A stretch of 64,000 bases of DNA from Roseobacter insulae. Its GTDB lineage: Bacteria > Pseudomonadota > Alphaproteobacteria > Rhodobacterales > Rhodobacteraceae. Made by a program: the position numbers and the translations under genes. Below, piece after piece: positions 27,533 to 35,302 of this stretch. How positions within the stretch are numbered: position 1 is the first letter of the stretch; the number at the start of each line of letters is the position of its first letter. The stretch covers positions 124,001-188,000 of the forward strand of contig NZ_JAHXDN010000002.1 in assembly GCF_019375555.1 (NCBI RefSeq), in the 5' to 3' direction. The notes below the pieces were generated by a model. It was not told the origin of the DNA. It saw only the letters and a list, made by a program, of their open reading frames with translations, and did not search any database.

Positions 27533-28198
27533 ATGCGCGTGGTACAACACCCCTCGCCCAATTGCGGCCCGCGCCGGAATTGGCAGACGCCGTCTGTGAT
27601 CGTGATACACTACACCGCGATGAACAGCGCGGACGCCGCGATAGACCGGTTGTGTGACCCCCGGACCGAAGTGTCCGCACATTACGTTATCGCCCGCACC
27701 GGCATAGTGACGCAACTGGTGCCGGAGGAGGTTCGCGCCTGGCACGCCGGCGCGGGCGAGTGGCGCGGCCAGGCAGATGTGAACTCCCGGTCCATCGGGA
27801 TCGAACTGGACAACGCCGGTGGCCATCCTTTTCCCGAAGCGCAGATGCACATGCTGGAAACCCTCCTTGGCAACATCCTGTCACGGTGGCCGGTGTCTCC
27901 GGAGGATGTCATCGGCCATTCCGATATGGCTCCGGGGCGCAAATGCGACCCGGGTCCGCGGTTCGATTGGACGCGGCTCGCGCGGCAGGGGCTGGCAGCA
28001 CGCACCGGCGGTGACACGGGATCGCAAGATCCGACGCCGGGGCAGTTCCGGTCAAAGGCCCGCCGCGCGGGCTACACCGCGGATGTGGATGATGACGCTC
28101 TGCTGGCCGCGGTCCGCCTGCGGTTCAGGCCATATGCAACGGGCCCGCTTACCGCCGCCGATGTCTCAGCCCTGCAACACGCGATCCCGGCGCGCTGA
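27533..28198 (+). CDS. N-acetylmuramoyl-L-alanine amidase (AmpD type)
   Basis: The 221-residue product is an Amidase_2 family zinc enzyme that cleaves the bond between N-acetylmuramate and L-alanine in peptidoglycan fragments. Zinc and catalytic elements are VIVIHYTAM (His about 26), GHSDMAPGRKCDPG (second His and the Asp) and an intervening SIGIELDN. A C-terminal extension (about residues 160-221) resembles a small peptidoglycan-binding domain. No signal peptide is seen, so it probably acts in cytoplasmic muropeptide recycling. It is directly downstream of the lipoprotein gene. Confidence 0.9.
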   Translation: MRVVQHPSPNCGPRRNWQTPSVIVIHYTAMNSADAAIDRLCDPRTEVSAHYVIARTGIVTQLVPEEVRAWHAGAGEWRGQADVNSRSIGIELDNAGGHPFPEAQMHMLETLLGNILSRWPVSPEDVIGHSDMAPGRKCDPGPRFDWTRLARQGLAARTGGDTGSQDPTPGQFRSKARRAGYTADVDDDALLAAVRLRFRPYATGPLTAADVSALQHAIPAR

Positions 28199-28206
28199 TC
28201 CGCTCT

Positions 28207-28241
28207 TCTCTGGTTGTCAAATATCCCCGCCGGAGGCTCCC
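28207..28241 (-). repeat. Rhodobacterales-type intergenic repeat, copy 2
   Basis: Read on the minus strand this is GGGAGCCTCCGGCGGGGATAT, then TTGACAA, then CCAGAGA, matching the repeat at 24266-24300 except in the linker. It lies between the amidase stop codon and the RNase P RNA gene, about 50 nt upstream of the RNA 5' end. Confidence 0.75.
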
Positions 28242-28290
28242 ATCGCTTGCAACCCATTGACCCGCCCGCCATTTCGGCGCATGCCATGAC

Positions 28291-28697
28291 CGCGCGGAAG
28301 GCTGGATGGCCGCTGCGTCGGGGCGACCCGGCGGGGAGGAAAGTCCGGACTCCAAAAAGCAACGGTGCCGGGTAACGCCCGGGCAGGGCAACCTGACGGA
28401 AAGCGCCACAGAAATGAAACCACCTGTCATCAGGTCGGGCAACCGAAACCGATGGCGGGAAAGGGTGAAACGGTGGGGTAAGAGCCCACCGCGCCGCTGG
28501 CAACAGCGGCGGCACGGCAAGCCCCACCGGGAGCAATGCCAAATAGGGATCGCGTGTCGCAAGACAGGGCTGCTTTTGCCCCAGCAGATCCGGGTTGGCA
28601 GCTAGAGCTCTGGAGGCAACTTCGGGGCAAGAGGAATGGTCATCGATCCAGGGGCATCCCTGGGGGACAGAATCCGGCTTACAGGCCCTCCGCGCGC
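28291..28697 (+). ncRNA. rnpB: RNase P RNA, bacterial type A
   Basis: The catalytic RNA of RNase P, which matures tRNA 5' ends. The conserved core is present: GAGGAAAGTCCGGACTCC at 28336-28353, ACAGAAA near 28408, AGCAATGCCAAATAGG at 28532-28547, and the closing GACAGAATCCGGCTTAC near 28666-28682. The two ends can pair to form helix P1 (GCGCGGAAGG against CCTCCGCGC), which sets the approximate boundaries to within a few bases. The CGTGTCGCAAGACAG region and the overall length of about 407 nt fit alphaproteobacterial RNase P RNA. The promoter should lie in the 90 nt after the amidase gene. Confidence 0.95.
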
Positions 28698-28717
28698 AGA
28701 ATTTGGAAGGACATGTC

Positions 28718-28928
28718 ATGCAGCTCGAAAACAAGGTCGTGGTCGTCAGCGGGGGTGCGCGTGGCCGGGCTGTATCAGTCGGGAACCAATACCACGATGT
28801 TCGCCAAGGCAGGCGAAGAGGTGCCCAACCACCTGTTCACCGAGCCGGACGATCTGGCGGATGTTGTTGTCTTCATGCTGTCGCGCCCGCCCAAACTGTG
28901 GATGCACGACGTGCGCATCGAACTCTAG
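28718..28928 (+). pseudogene. Collapsed short-chain dehydrogenase gene
   Basis: An AAGG site and ATG at 28718 start MQLENKVVVVSGGARG, the cofactor-binding N-terminus of an SDR enzyme. After about 15 codons the frame shifts, and the sequence in the next frame reads AGLYQSGTNTTMFAKAGEEV and then EEVPNHLFTEPDDLADVVVFMLSRP ending WMHDVRIEL, which is the C-terminal end of an SDR. The catalytic Ser-Tyr-Lys core, some 170 residues, is missing. This is best explained by an internal deletion that left the ends out of frame. It cannot encode a working enzyme. Confidence 0.75.
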
Positions 28929-29012
28929 CAGAGCCCTTTGCGCGATTCCGTGGCGGCTAGTTTTTAACCACGGCTGGTGAAATGCCGCTCAAATTTCAGG
29001 CGATATGAGAAT

Positions 29013-29035
29013 CGCCCGCTTCTTGGGCGGTTTTT
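29013..29035 (+). terminator. Rho-independent terminator before amt
   Basis: The stem CGCCC/GGGCG (29013-29017 and 29025-29029) with a 7-nt loop is followed by G and TTTTT. It lies after the SDR remnant and about 80 nt before the amt start, so it can end transcripts from rnpB or the SDR remnant. Confidence 0.6.
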
Positions 29036-29113
29036 CACCAAGGTGCTCTTTATTTCGGCATGTCTTTCCGCCACCCCCGCTGGCAATCACGGTTAGGGGG
29101 AGAGAACAAAATC

Positions 29114-30295
29114 ATGAGTGGAGCAGACACAGCCTGGATTATCGTTGCCACGGCGTTGGTATTATTCATGACATTACCGGGACTAGCCCTGTTTTACGGC
29201 GGGCTGGTGCGGGCGCGCAACGTGCTCAGCGTGTTCATGCAGTGTTTTTCGATTGCCTGTCTGATGAGCATTCTGTGGCTCGCGGCGGGCTATTCCATCG
29301 CCTTCGGCGACGGCAACGCCTACTGGGGCGGATTGGGCAAGGCATTCCTGAACGGGGTGACCGCCGACACGCTGGCGGGCACCATTCCCGAAGTCCTCTT
29401 CTTCGCCTTCCAGATGACTTTTGCGATCATCACGCCTGCGCTGATCGTCGGGGCCTACGTGGAACGTATCGGATACGGTTTCGTGCTGCTGTTCTCCAGC
29501 CTCTGGATGCTGATCTGTTACGCACCTGTGGCCCATTGGATATGGGGCGGCGGTTTGCTGGCCGGTGCCGAATGGTCGCTCTTTTCTGCGGGTGTGAACG
29601 ATTTCGCGGGCGGCATCGTGGTGCACCAGACGGCAGGTATCGCAGCCCTTGTGCTGGCCGCGATGCTGGGGCCGCGCAAGGGCAAGACTGTGCCACCGCA
29701 TAACCCCGGGATGGTGATGATCGGGGCCGCAATGCTCTGGGTCGGGTGGTTTGGTTTCAACGGCGGGTCGCAGCTTGCCGCGGATGGCGGGGCCGCGATG
29801 GCGCTGACCGTGACGCATATTTCTGCGGCGGCGGCCTCGCTGACATGGGCGGGGTGGGAGAAGCTCCGCTACGGCAAGGCGTCGCTTGTCGGCATGGTAA
29901 CCGGGACAATCGCGGGCCTTGCCTCGATCACGCCGGCCTCCGGCTCTGTCGGGCCGGTCGAGGCATTGTTTATCGGTGCGGTTGCAGGCGTGATGTGCCA
30001 GGAACTGTGTGGCGTGGTGAAGAATGTGCTCAAGATCGACGACACGCTTGATGTCTTTGCGGTGCACGGCGTCGGCGGCATGTTCGGCATTACCATGCTG
30101 GCGGTCTTCGGCCATGCCGACTGGGTGGCGCAGCTGGGCGGCCTGGCGGTTGTCGGTATCTGGACGCTGGTTACAACCGTTATCATCATTCTGGTGGTGA
30201 AAATGATCATGCCCCTGCGCGTAAGCGACGAAGACGAAACCAACGGTCTGGACCTGAGCGCGCATGGCGAGCGCGCCTATGATATCACGTCCTAG
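29114..30295 (+). CDS. amt: Ammonium transporter
   Basis: This 393-residue Amt/MEP/Rh channel takes up ammonium across the inner membrane. About eleven helices are apparent. The pore's twin histidines are H171 in [10 protein letters not shown] and H318 in [10 protein letters not shown], and the phenylalanine gate lies in [10 protein letters not shown] and WFGFNGG. The ATG at 29114 has a GGGAGA site, while the longer frame from 29060 adds residues that look non-coding. No PII gene (glnK) is adjacent, unlike the common glnK-amtB arrangement, so its PII regulator must be encoded elsewhere. A strong terminator follows the stop codon. Confidence 0.94.
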   Translation: MSGADTAWIIVATALVLFMTLPGLALFYGGLVRARNVLSVFMQCFSIACLMSILWLAAGYSIAFGDGNAYWGGLGKAFLNGVTADTLAGTIPEVLFFAFQMTFAIITPALIVGAYVERIGYGFVLLFSSLWMLICYAPVAHWIWGGGLLAGAEWSLFSAGVNDFAGGIVVHQTAGIAALVLAAMLGPRKGKTVPPHNPGMVMIGAAMLWVGWFGFNGGSQLAADGGAAMALTVTHISAAAASLTWAGWEKLRYGKASLVGMVTGTIAGLASITPASGSVGPVEALFIGAVAGVMCQELCGVVKNVLKIDDTLDVFAVHGVGGMFGITMLAVFGHADWVAQLGGLAVVGIWTLVTTVIIILVVKMIMPLRVSDEDETNGLDLSAHGERAYDITS

Positions 30296-30306
30296 CCGCA
30301 ATGGAC

Positions 30307-30339
30307 AAAGGCCGGGCGCGTCTGCGTTCCGGCCTTTTT
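30307..30339 (+). terminator. Rho-independent terminator after amt
   Basis: A 9-bp stem AAAGGCCGG/CCGGCCTTT (30307-30315 and 30329-30337) with a 13-nt loop runs into TTTTT. It lies 12 nt after the amt stop codon. Confidence 0.85.
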
Positions 30340-30468
30340 CATCCGGCCCCTGACGAAAGGTCGAAATTGCGCCTTTTGCGGTTGACTCAGCACAACATCC
30401 GGGTAAAAGCCGGGCTTCAGGATTCACGCAGCCCCTCACCGGAGCCGGGCCGCAGCAGGAGACTTAAC

Positions 30469-30636
30469 ATGGCCAAGCCAACCACGATCAAGATTCGTCT
30501 GAACTCCTCGGCGGGGACAGGCCATTTCTACGTCACGAAGAAAAACGCCCGCACCATGACCGAGAAGATGGTCGTGCGTAAGTATGACCCCGTTGCGCGC
30601 AAGCATGTGGAATACAAAGAAGGCAAGATCAAGTAA
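30469..30636 (+). CDS. rpmG: 50S ribosomal protein L33
   Basis: The product is a 55-residue bacterial L33 of the cysteine-free type ([18 protein letters not shown], then [17 protein letters not shown]). It lacks the CxxC zinc pairs of the alternative L33 form, so it does not depend on zinc. AGGAGA precedes the ATG. It stands alone between two terminators, as a single-gene transcript, and the region between 30340 and 30468 should hold its promoter. Confidence 0.97.
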   Translation: MAKPTTIKIRLNSSAGTGHFYVTKKNARTMTEKMVVRKYDPVARKHVEYKEGKIK

Positions 30637-30660
30637 GATCTTCAGCTGGCAAGTCACGCG

Positions 30661-30688
30661 AAAAGCCGGGCATCATGCGCGGCTTTTT
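30661..30688 (+). terminator. Rho-independent terminator after rpmG
   Basis: The stem AAAAGCCG/CGGCTTTT (30661-30668 and 30680-30687) with an 11-nt loop ends in a T run. It lies 24 nt after rpmG. Confidence 0.85.
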
Positions 30689-30756
30689 CCGTTATGGAGC
30701 CTTGATCGTGACGCCGGATGGGCGCCGGTGGAATAGCGTGCCACGCATTTTGACCG

Positions 30757-32403
30757 TCAATTCCGCTCCAACCGCGTGTCTTCCGCAATCAGGTCAGTAT
30801 CGCGCTCCGCCGGATCGCCATAGCCGCCCCCGCCCGGTGTTCTCACCCGGACGCTGTCGCCTTGCTGCAACTGGATATCCTGTTCCTTGGACAAATGCTC
30901 GGGAATGTATTTTTTGCCGTCGCGCCAGACCTCGACCTCGTTTGGCGCACCATCCGCGCCGCCAAGTGCGCCCTGCGGACCAAATCTGCCGTGATCCATG
31001 ACAAAGCTGGCGCGGGCAGTGCCCCGGCGCAACTCGATCTCGTAGTCGAGGCCAAGACCGCCCCGGTGTCGGCCCGCGCCGCCCGATCCTTCCCGCAGCG
31101 CGTACCGCCGGTATAGCACCGGGAAATTCTGTTCCATGATCTCCACCGGCGGGGCTTTGGAAATGCCGATGGTTGAGCATCCGTTTGCCAACCCGTCGTG
31201 ATCGGCGTTGCCGCCGTATCCGCCGCCTGACAGCTGGTACATCACGTAATCGCGTCCAACCGCCGGATCATGCCCGCCAAGCGCAAAATTCCCGCTGGTG
31301 CCCGCGGGCGCCGCGGTGACGCGATCGGGCAGGGGCTTGACGAGGGCGGCAAAAACCGCCTCGGCGATGCGCTGGCTGACTTCGGCGGCACAGCCCGACA
31401 CGGGCCGGGGATACTCCGCGTCCAGAAACGTGCCGCTGGGCCGGATCACCTCGAGCGGTTCAAAGGCTCCCGCGCTGATCGGCACCTCGGGGAAGATATG
31501 GCGGATGGCGAGATAAACCGATGACAGCGTGGTTGCGAGAACCGAATTCATCGGGCCGAGGCACGGTGGGCTGCTCTGCGAGAAATCGAATTGCAATCGA
31601 CCGGGTGTTTTCGTGATCCGCAGCCGGATGGCCAGCGGTTTGTTGATCACGCCGTCGCTGTCGATCCACGCAACAGAGGTATAATCCCCGTCGGGTATTT
31701 CATTGATCAGGCTGCGCATCTGGTCGGTAGCCCGTCTGCGCAGTTCGGAAATGGCCTCGCGCACCACATCATCGCCGTACCGGTCCAGCAGCACGTTCAG
31801 GCGATCCTCGCCCACCATCAGCGCCGCAGCCTGCGCCTTGACGTCGCCAATGCGCTGGTCGGCCACCCGGATATTGGAACAGATGATGCTGTAGATCTCC
31901 TGATCCATGACCCCTTCCTTGAAGAGGCGGACCGGCGGCAGGCGCAGCCCTTCCTGCTCAACGGCTGTTGCAGAGGCGGAAAAGCCACCGGGAACGGACC
32001 CGCCGGTATCCGGCCAATGGCCGGTGTTTGACAGCCAGCAGAAGATGCCGCCGTTTCGGTAGAAGGGGCGGGCAAAGCGGACGTCCATCAGATGCGTGCC
32101 CCCCAGATAGGGGTCATTCACGATGTAGATGTCATCGGGTTTCGGGGCGGCGACGGTCCCGGCGGCGATCATCTCGATCAGCGTGCGGGTCGAATACTGC
32201 ATTGTGCCGACGAAGACCGGCAACCCTCCCGCGCCCTGCGCAATAAGCGATCCGTCGTCGGCTGCATATATCCCGTCCGACCGGTCGTTGGCCTCTGCGA
32301 TGACCGGAGAAAAGGCGGCGCGCGAAAAGCTGAGGTCCATTTCATCACAAACCTGCTGCAGACCGGCCTGGATAACCGACAGGGTGATCGGGTCGATGCT
32401 CAT
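30757..32403 (-). CDS. hyuB: Hydantoinase/oxoprolinase subunit B
   Basis: The 548-residue product is the HyuB subunit of ATP-dependent hydantoinase/oxoprolinase-type enzymes, which hydrolyse a cyclic amide at the cost of ATP. Family landmarks are the N-terminal MSIDPITLSVIQ, SPVIAEANDRSDGIYA, IYIVNDPYLGGTHLMD and a late SGGAGRHRGGLGLDYEIEL. The ATG at 32403 overlaps the hyuA stop (ATGA), so both subunits are made together. A 19-nt sequence upstream of hyuA recurs before the importer operon and the molybdenum hydroxylase operon, which suggests co-control. The substrate may be a hydantoin, lactam or imide; acetophenone-carboxylase-like activity is a known alternative for this fold. Confidence 0.9.
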   Translation of the reverse strand: MSIDPITLSVIQAGLQQVCDEMDLSFSRAAFSPVIAEANDRSDGIYAADDGSLIAQGAGGLPVFVGTMQYSTRTLIEMIAAGTVAAPKPDDIYIVNDPYLGGTHLMDVRFARPFYRNGGIFCWLSNTGHWPDTGGSVPGGFSASATAVEQEGLRLPPVRLFKEGVMDQEIYSIICSNIRVADQRIGDVKAQAAALMVGEDRLNVLLDRYGDDVVREAISELRRRATDQMRSLINEIPDGDYTSVAWIDSDGVINKPLAIRLRITKTPGRLQFDFSQSSPPCLGPMNSVLATTLSSVYLAIRHIFPEVPISAGAFEPLEVIRPSGTFLDAEYPRPVSGCAAEVSQRIAEAVFAALVKPLPDRVTAAPAGTSGNFALGGHDPAVGRDYVMYQLSGGGYGGNADHDGLANGCSTIGISKAPPVEIMEQNFPVLYRRYALREGSGGAGRHRGGLGLDYEIELRRGTARASFVMDHGRFGPQGALGGADGAPNEVEVWRDGKKYIPEHLSKEQDIQLQQGDSVRVRTPGGGGYGDPAERDTDLIAEDTRLERN

Positions 32404-34445
32404 GCCGGTCCCCCGATATGAATGAAGAGGTTTCCGTCGGCACCCCCTTTTACCACGTCGCCGGGCGGGATCAGGATGGTGCAATCGGCCTGTTCAATAA
32501 CGGCAGGACCGCTAAGCGAGACATCTTCGGGCAGATAATCCCGCCAGTAAACCGGCGTTTCATGCGGCCTGCCATCGAAAACCACCGGGCGCGACGCGGT
32601 TGGCGTGGCTACTGCCTGCCGGGTTTCCGGGGCCATCAGCCGCGACAGATCAAGCGGTTCACACAGCCCGATGACCGAGCAGTTGAGCGTCACGATGCGG
32701 GCGTGGATTTCCTTGAGTTCCACTTTGAAACGGTTCCAGTAAACCTCCTCGAACCGGGCCTGTAGCTCAGGGCGGGTCGGGGTGCCGCTGGTCAGGGGGA
32801 CGCGCACGACGTGGCTTTGGCCGACAAACTGCATATCGACGCTGAATTCCTGACGAGTCTCGGTGATGGTGACTTTTTCCTGTGCGAGCGCGCCTGCGCC
32901 GGCAGCTGCCTGCTGCGCGAAGGTTGCATGCAACATATCCATGTCGGCTGCGTGCAACGGCTGGTTGACCGTCTGGACGTAGTCGTGCCGCAGGTCGGCC
33001 ACAACGCAGCCAAGCGCGTTTGTCAGACCGGGGCGCGCCGGGATGATAACGCGGGGCACGCCAAGTTCTCGGGCCAGCGCTGCCGCGTGCAGAGGCCCGG
33101 CCCCCCCGAAGGCAAAGAGTGCGAAATCACGTGGGTCGGCGCCCAGAGACAGGGACACCATTCGAATGGCGCCCGACATCTTTGCGTTTGCGACCCGTAT
33201 CACCGCTTCTGCCGCTGCGATGCCATCGACCCCAAGGGGCCGCCCAAGATCACGGTCAAAGACATCGCGGATCGCATCGGGGTCGATACCGCCCTCAACC
33301 GATTTCAGTTTCTCCGGATCAAGCCGCCCCAGCAGCAGGTTGGCATCCGAGATGGTCGGTTGCCGACCCCCCTTGCCGTAACAGATGGGGCCGGGGTCCG
33401 CGCCCGCGCTTTCAGGCCCGATCTCCAACAGCCCCGCGGCATTGACCCTTGCGATGGAACCGCCACCTGCGCCTACCGTGCGCACATCCACCATGGGAAC
33501 GTGGATGGGCATCGCGTATTCAACGTCGATCTCGTTGGACACGGGCGGATGTCCGCCGCGTATCAGGGCCACGTCCGTTGAGGTGCCACCCATATCGTAG
33601 GTCAGCAAGTTCATCTCGTTTGCGCGCCGTCCGGTGTAGGCTGCCGCCATAACGCCCGAGGCCGGGCCGGACATCACCGTTTTCGCGGCCTCGCGGGCGA
33701 CAAGACGGGACGACACCATGCCGCCGTTCCCGTTCATCACCAGCACGTCGCCGTCATACCCCTGATGCGCCAGTTCATCGCGCAGCCTTTTCAGGTATCT
33801 TTCCAACAGCGGCTGAACCGAGGCATTGACCGCCGCGGTCACCCCGCGCTCATACTCGCGCGTTTCCGACAGCAGGCTGTGCCCGGTCGTGATGTATCCA
33901 TTGGGCCAGAGCTCCGCGGCGATCTCGGCAGCGCGGATCTCATGCGCCGGGTTGGCGTAAGCGTGCAGGAAGTGGATCACGAGCGCTTCGCAGCCTGCTG
34001 ATCGCAGCTGTTCAACGGCGCGACGCAGGGCAGCCTCGTCCAGTGGCGTCAGGATCGTGCCCTGCGCATCCATCCGCTCCGGGATTTCGAGGCGCAGATC
34101 GCGCGGTATGATCGGGTTGAATTGCCCCTTCATGCCATAGGCTTGCGGTCGGGTTCTGCGCCCCAGTTCGAGTATGTCACGAAACCCCAGTGTCGTGATC
34201 AGACCGGTGCGCGCGAGCTTGCGTTCGAGCACGGCATTGGTTGTGGTCGTGGTGCCGTGCACGATCAGATCGATCTGCGCCAGATCCGCCTCTGCCTCGG
34301 TCAGCGCGGCCAGAACCCCGAAGGCCTGATTGTCGAGCGTCGTCGGGGTCTTCGCAAAGCGCAGGCCGGTGTGTGTCTCATCCACCATGACCAGATCCGT
34401 GAAGGTCCCGCCGACATCTACCCCGATTATTCCGCCGCGTGCCAA
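32400..34445 (-). CDS. hyuA: Hydantoinase/oxoprolinase subunit A
   Basis: This 681-residue subunit belongs to the ASKHA-type ATPases of the HyuA/OplAH family and phosphorylates the amide carbonyl of the substrate. Motifs are GVDVGGTFTDLVMVDE at the N-terminus, VHGTTTTTNAVLERK near residue 65, MGGTSTDVALI in the middle and FGGAGPLHA around 450. The TTG at 34445 is preferred because GAGGG lies 6 nt upstream; a TTG two codons earlier (34451) also fits. The gene leads the hyuAB operon. A probable operator (34462-34480) lies 16 nt before the start. Confidence 0.9.
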   Translation of the reverse strand: MARGGIIGVDVGGTFTDLVMVDETHTGLRFAKTPTTLDNQAFGVLAALTEAEADLAQIDLIVHGTTTTTNAVLERKLARTGLITTLGFRDILELGRRTRPQAYGMKGQFNPIIPRDLRLEIPERMDAQGTILTPLDEAALRRAVEQLRSAGCEALVIHFLHAYANPAHEIRAAEIAAELWPNGYITTGHSLLSETREYERGVTAAVNASVQPLLERYLKRLRDELAHQGYDGDVLVMNGNGGMVSSRLVAREAAKTVMSGPASGVMAAAYTGRRANEMNLLTYDMGGTSTDVALIRGGHPPVSNEIDVEYAMPIHVPMVDVRTVGAGGGSIARVNAAGLLEIGPESAGADPGPICYGKGGRQPTISDANLLLGRLDPEKLKSVEGGIDPDAIRDVFDRDLGRPLGVDGIAAAEAVIRVANAKMSGAIRMVSLSLGADPRDFALFAFGGAGPLHAAALARELGVPRVIIPARPGLTNALGCVVADLRHDYVQTVNQPLHAADMDMLHATFAQQAAAGAGALAQEKVTITETRQEFSVDMQFVGQSHVVRVPLTSGTPTRPELQARFEEVYWNRFKVELKEIHARIVTLNCSVIGLCEPLDLSRLMAPETRQAVATPTASRPVVFDGRPHETPVYWRDYLPEDVSLSGPAVIEQADCTILIPPGDVVKGGADGNLFIHIGGPA

Positions 34446-34461
34446 ATCCAACCCTCATGCG

Positions 34462-34480
34462 AGATTGCTTGTGTACAAGT
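34462..34480 (-). promoter_or_regulatory. Predicted operator upstream of hyuA
   Basis: Read toward hyuA the site is ACTTGTACACAAGCAATCT. It contains a CTTGT-N2-ACAAG inverted repeat and matches 15 of 19 positions with the site at 41881-41899 (all differences transitions) and 14 of 19 with the site at 36734-36752, all three in the same orientation relative to their downstream gene. Binding by the MarR protein encoded at 41409-41840 is an inference. Confidence 0.55.
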
Positions 34481-34499
34481 AAAGCGTTTGCGAAATGAG

Positions 34500-35273
34500 C
34501 TAGTCAACCACAATCATCGCTGACGCCGTGACAGGGTCTTCATCGACCACATAGGCACGGTGGTCGTTCGTGTTCAGCGTGACGCGTATTTCATGTGTAC
34601 CTTTTGGCAGGGCACCGACATGCGCTTGGGGAGCATACAACCGGCCCAGCTTCATGCCTCCGACGTAGATGTGCCCATGACCGGTGCCGGGCACATGGTA
34701 GAGGCCGACCAGGTCTTCCGAGAATGTGAAGTCGACCGCGGTGACAAGTACTTTCCAGCCCTGGCCGTCAGGTTCAACGGTTAGGTTGATCCGTGGTGCA
34801 GGCTCACCCTCGCCGACGATGCAGATGTCGCCGACACCAAAGAGCCCGACATCTGCGGCCTGTCCCGGCGTTGCCGGGTCTGACAGCCGTGCTTTCACGA
34901 CAACGGGCCCGGCATGTTCGAATGTCAGTGTCAGCGGCACCAACGCACCATCAGAAAGGATGCCCGGTGTGATGCCCAGGCGAATATGCGCACCGTCCAG
35001 CGCCAGTGATGACACACCGGTCTGAACGGGCAATCCGCCGTCGGCGGCAGGGTTATACAGCGTCGCGCGCCCTGATGCGCTGCTGACTGCCAGCAGCCTG
35101 TCGGGGTCCCCTCTGTTGTCGATGCTGAGGAAAGCGCCCAGCTGCCGATCGTCCAGTGGACGCATCACCGCCTGACCGATCAGGATATCAGAGGCAGGAT
35201 CCTCGCGTGCAATGACAGCCCAGCCAGCGGCGAAGATCAGCAACAGGATGCCAGTAACACGCAGACCTTTCAT
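34500..35273 (-). CDS. PCuAC-like periplasmic protein lacking usual copper ligands
   Basis: The 257-residue product has an N-terminal signal or anchor (residues 4-22), then a region resembling the PCu(A)C copper chaperone fold (LGAFLSIDNRGDPDRLL through LVPLTLTFEHAGPV, about 45-122), then an unrelated C-terminal domain with GHGHIYVGGMKL and ALPKGTHEIRVTLN. In PCuAC proteins copper is held by His/Met pairs; here H96 remains but the Met two residues on is R98, and the earlier His/Met positions read as Tyr, Asn and Pro. It is therefore a degenerate or repurposed member. It is divergent from the membrane gene at 35303 with a very short gap, so the pair may be functionally linked. Confidence 0.6.
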   Translation of the reverse strand: MKGLRVTGILLLIFAAGWAVIAREDPASDILIGQAVMRPLDDRQLGAFLSIDNRGDPDRLLAVSSASGRATLYNPAADGGLPVQTGVSSLALDGAHIRLGITPGILSDGALVPLTLTFEHAGPVVVKARLSDPATPGQAADVGLFGVGDICIVGEGEPAPRINLTVEPDGQGWKVLVTAVDFTFSEDLVGLYHVPGTGHGHIYVGGMKLGRLYAPQAHVGALPKGTHEIRVTLNTNDHRAYVVDEDPVTASAMIVVD

Positions 35274-35302
35274 CGATGACGTTCCCGGTTATTAATGCGC
35301 TT

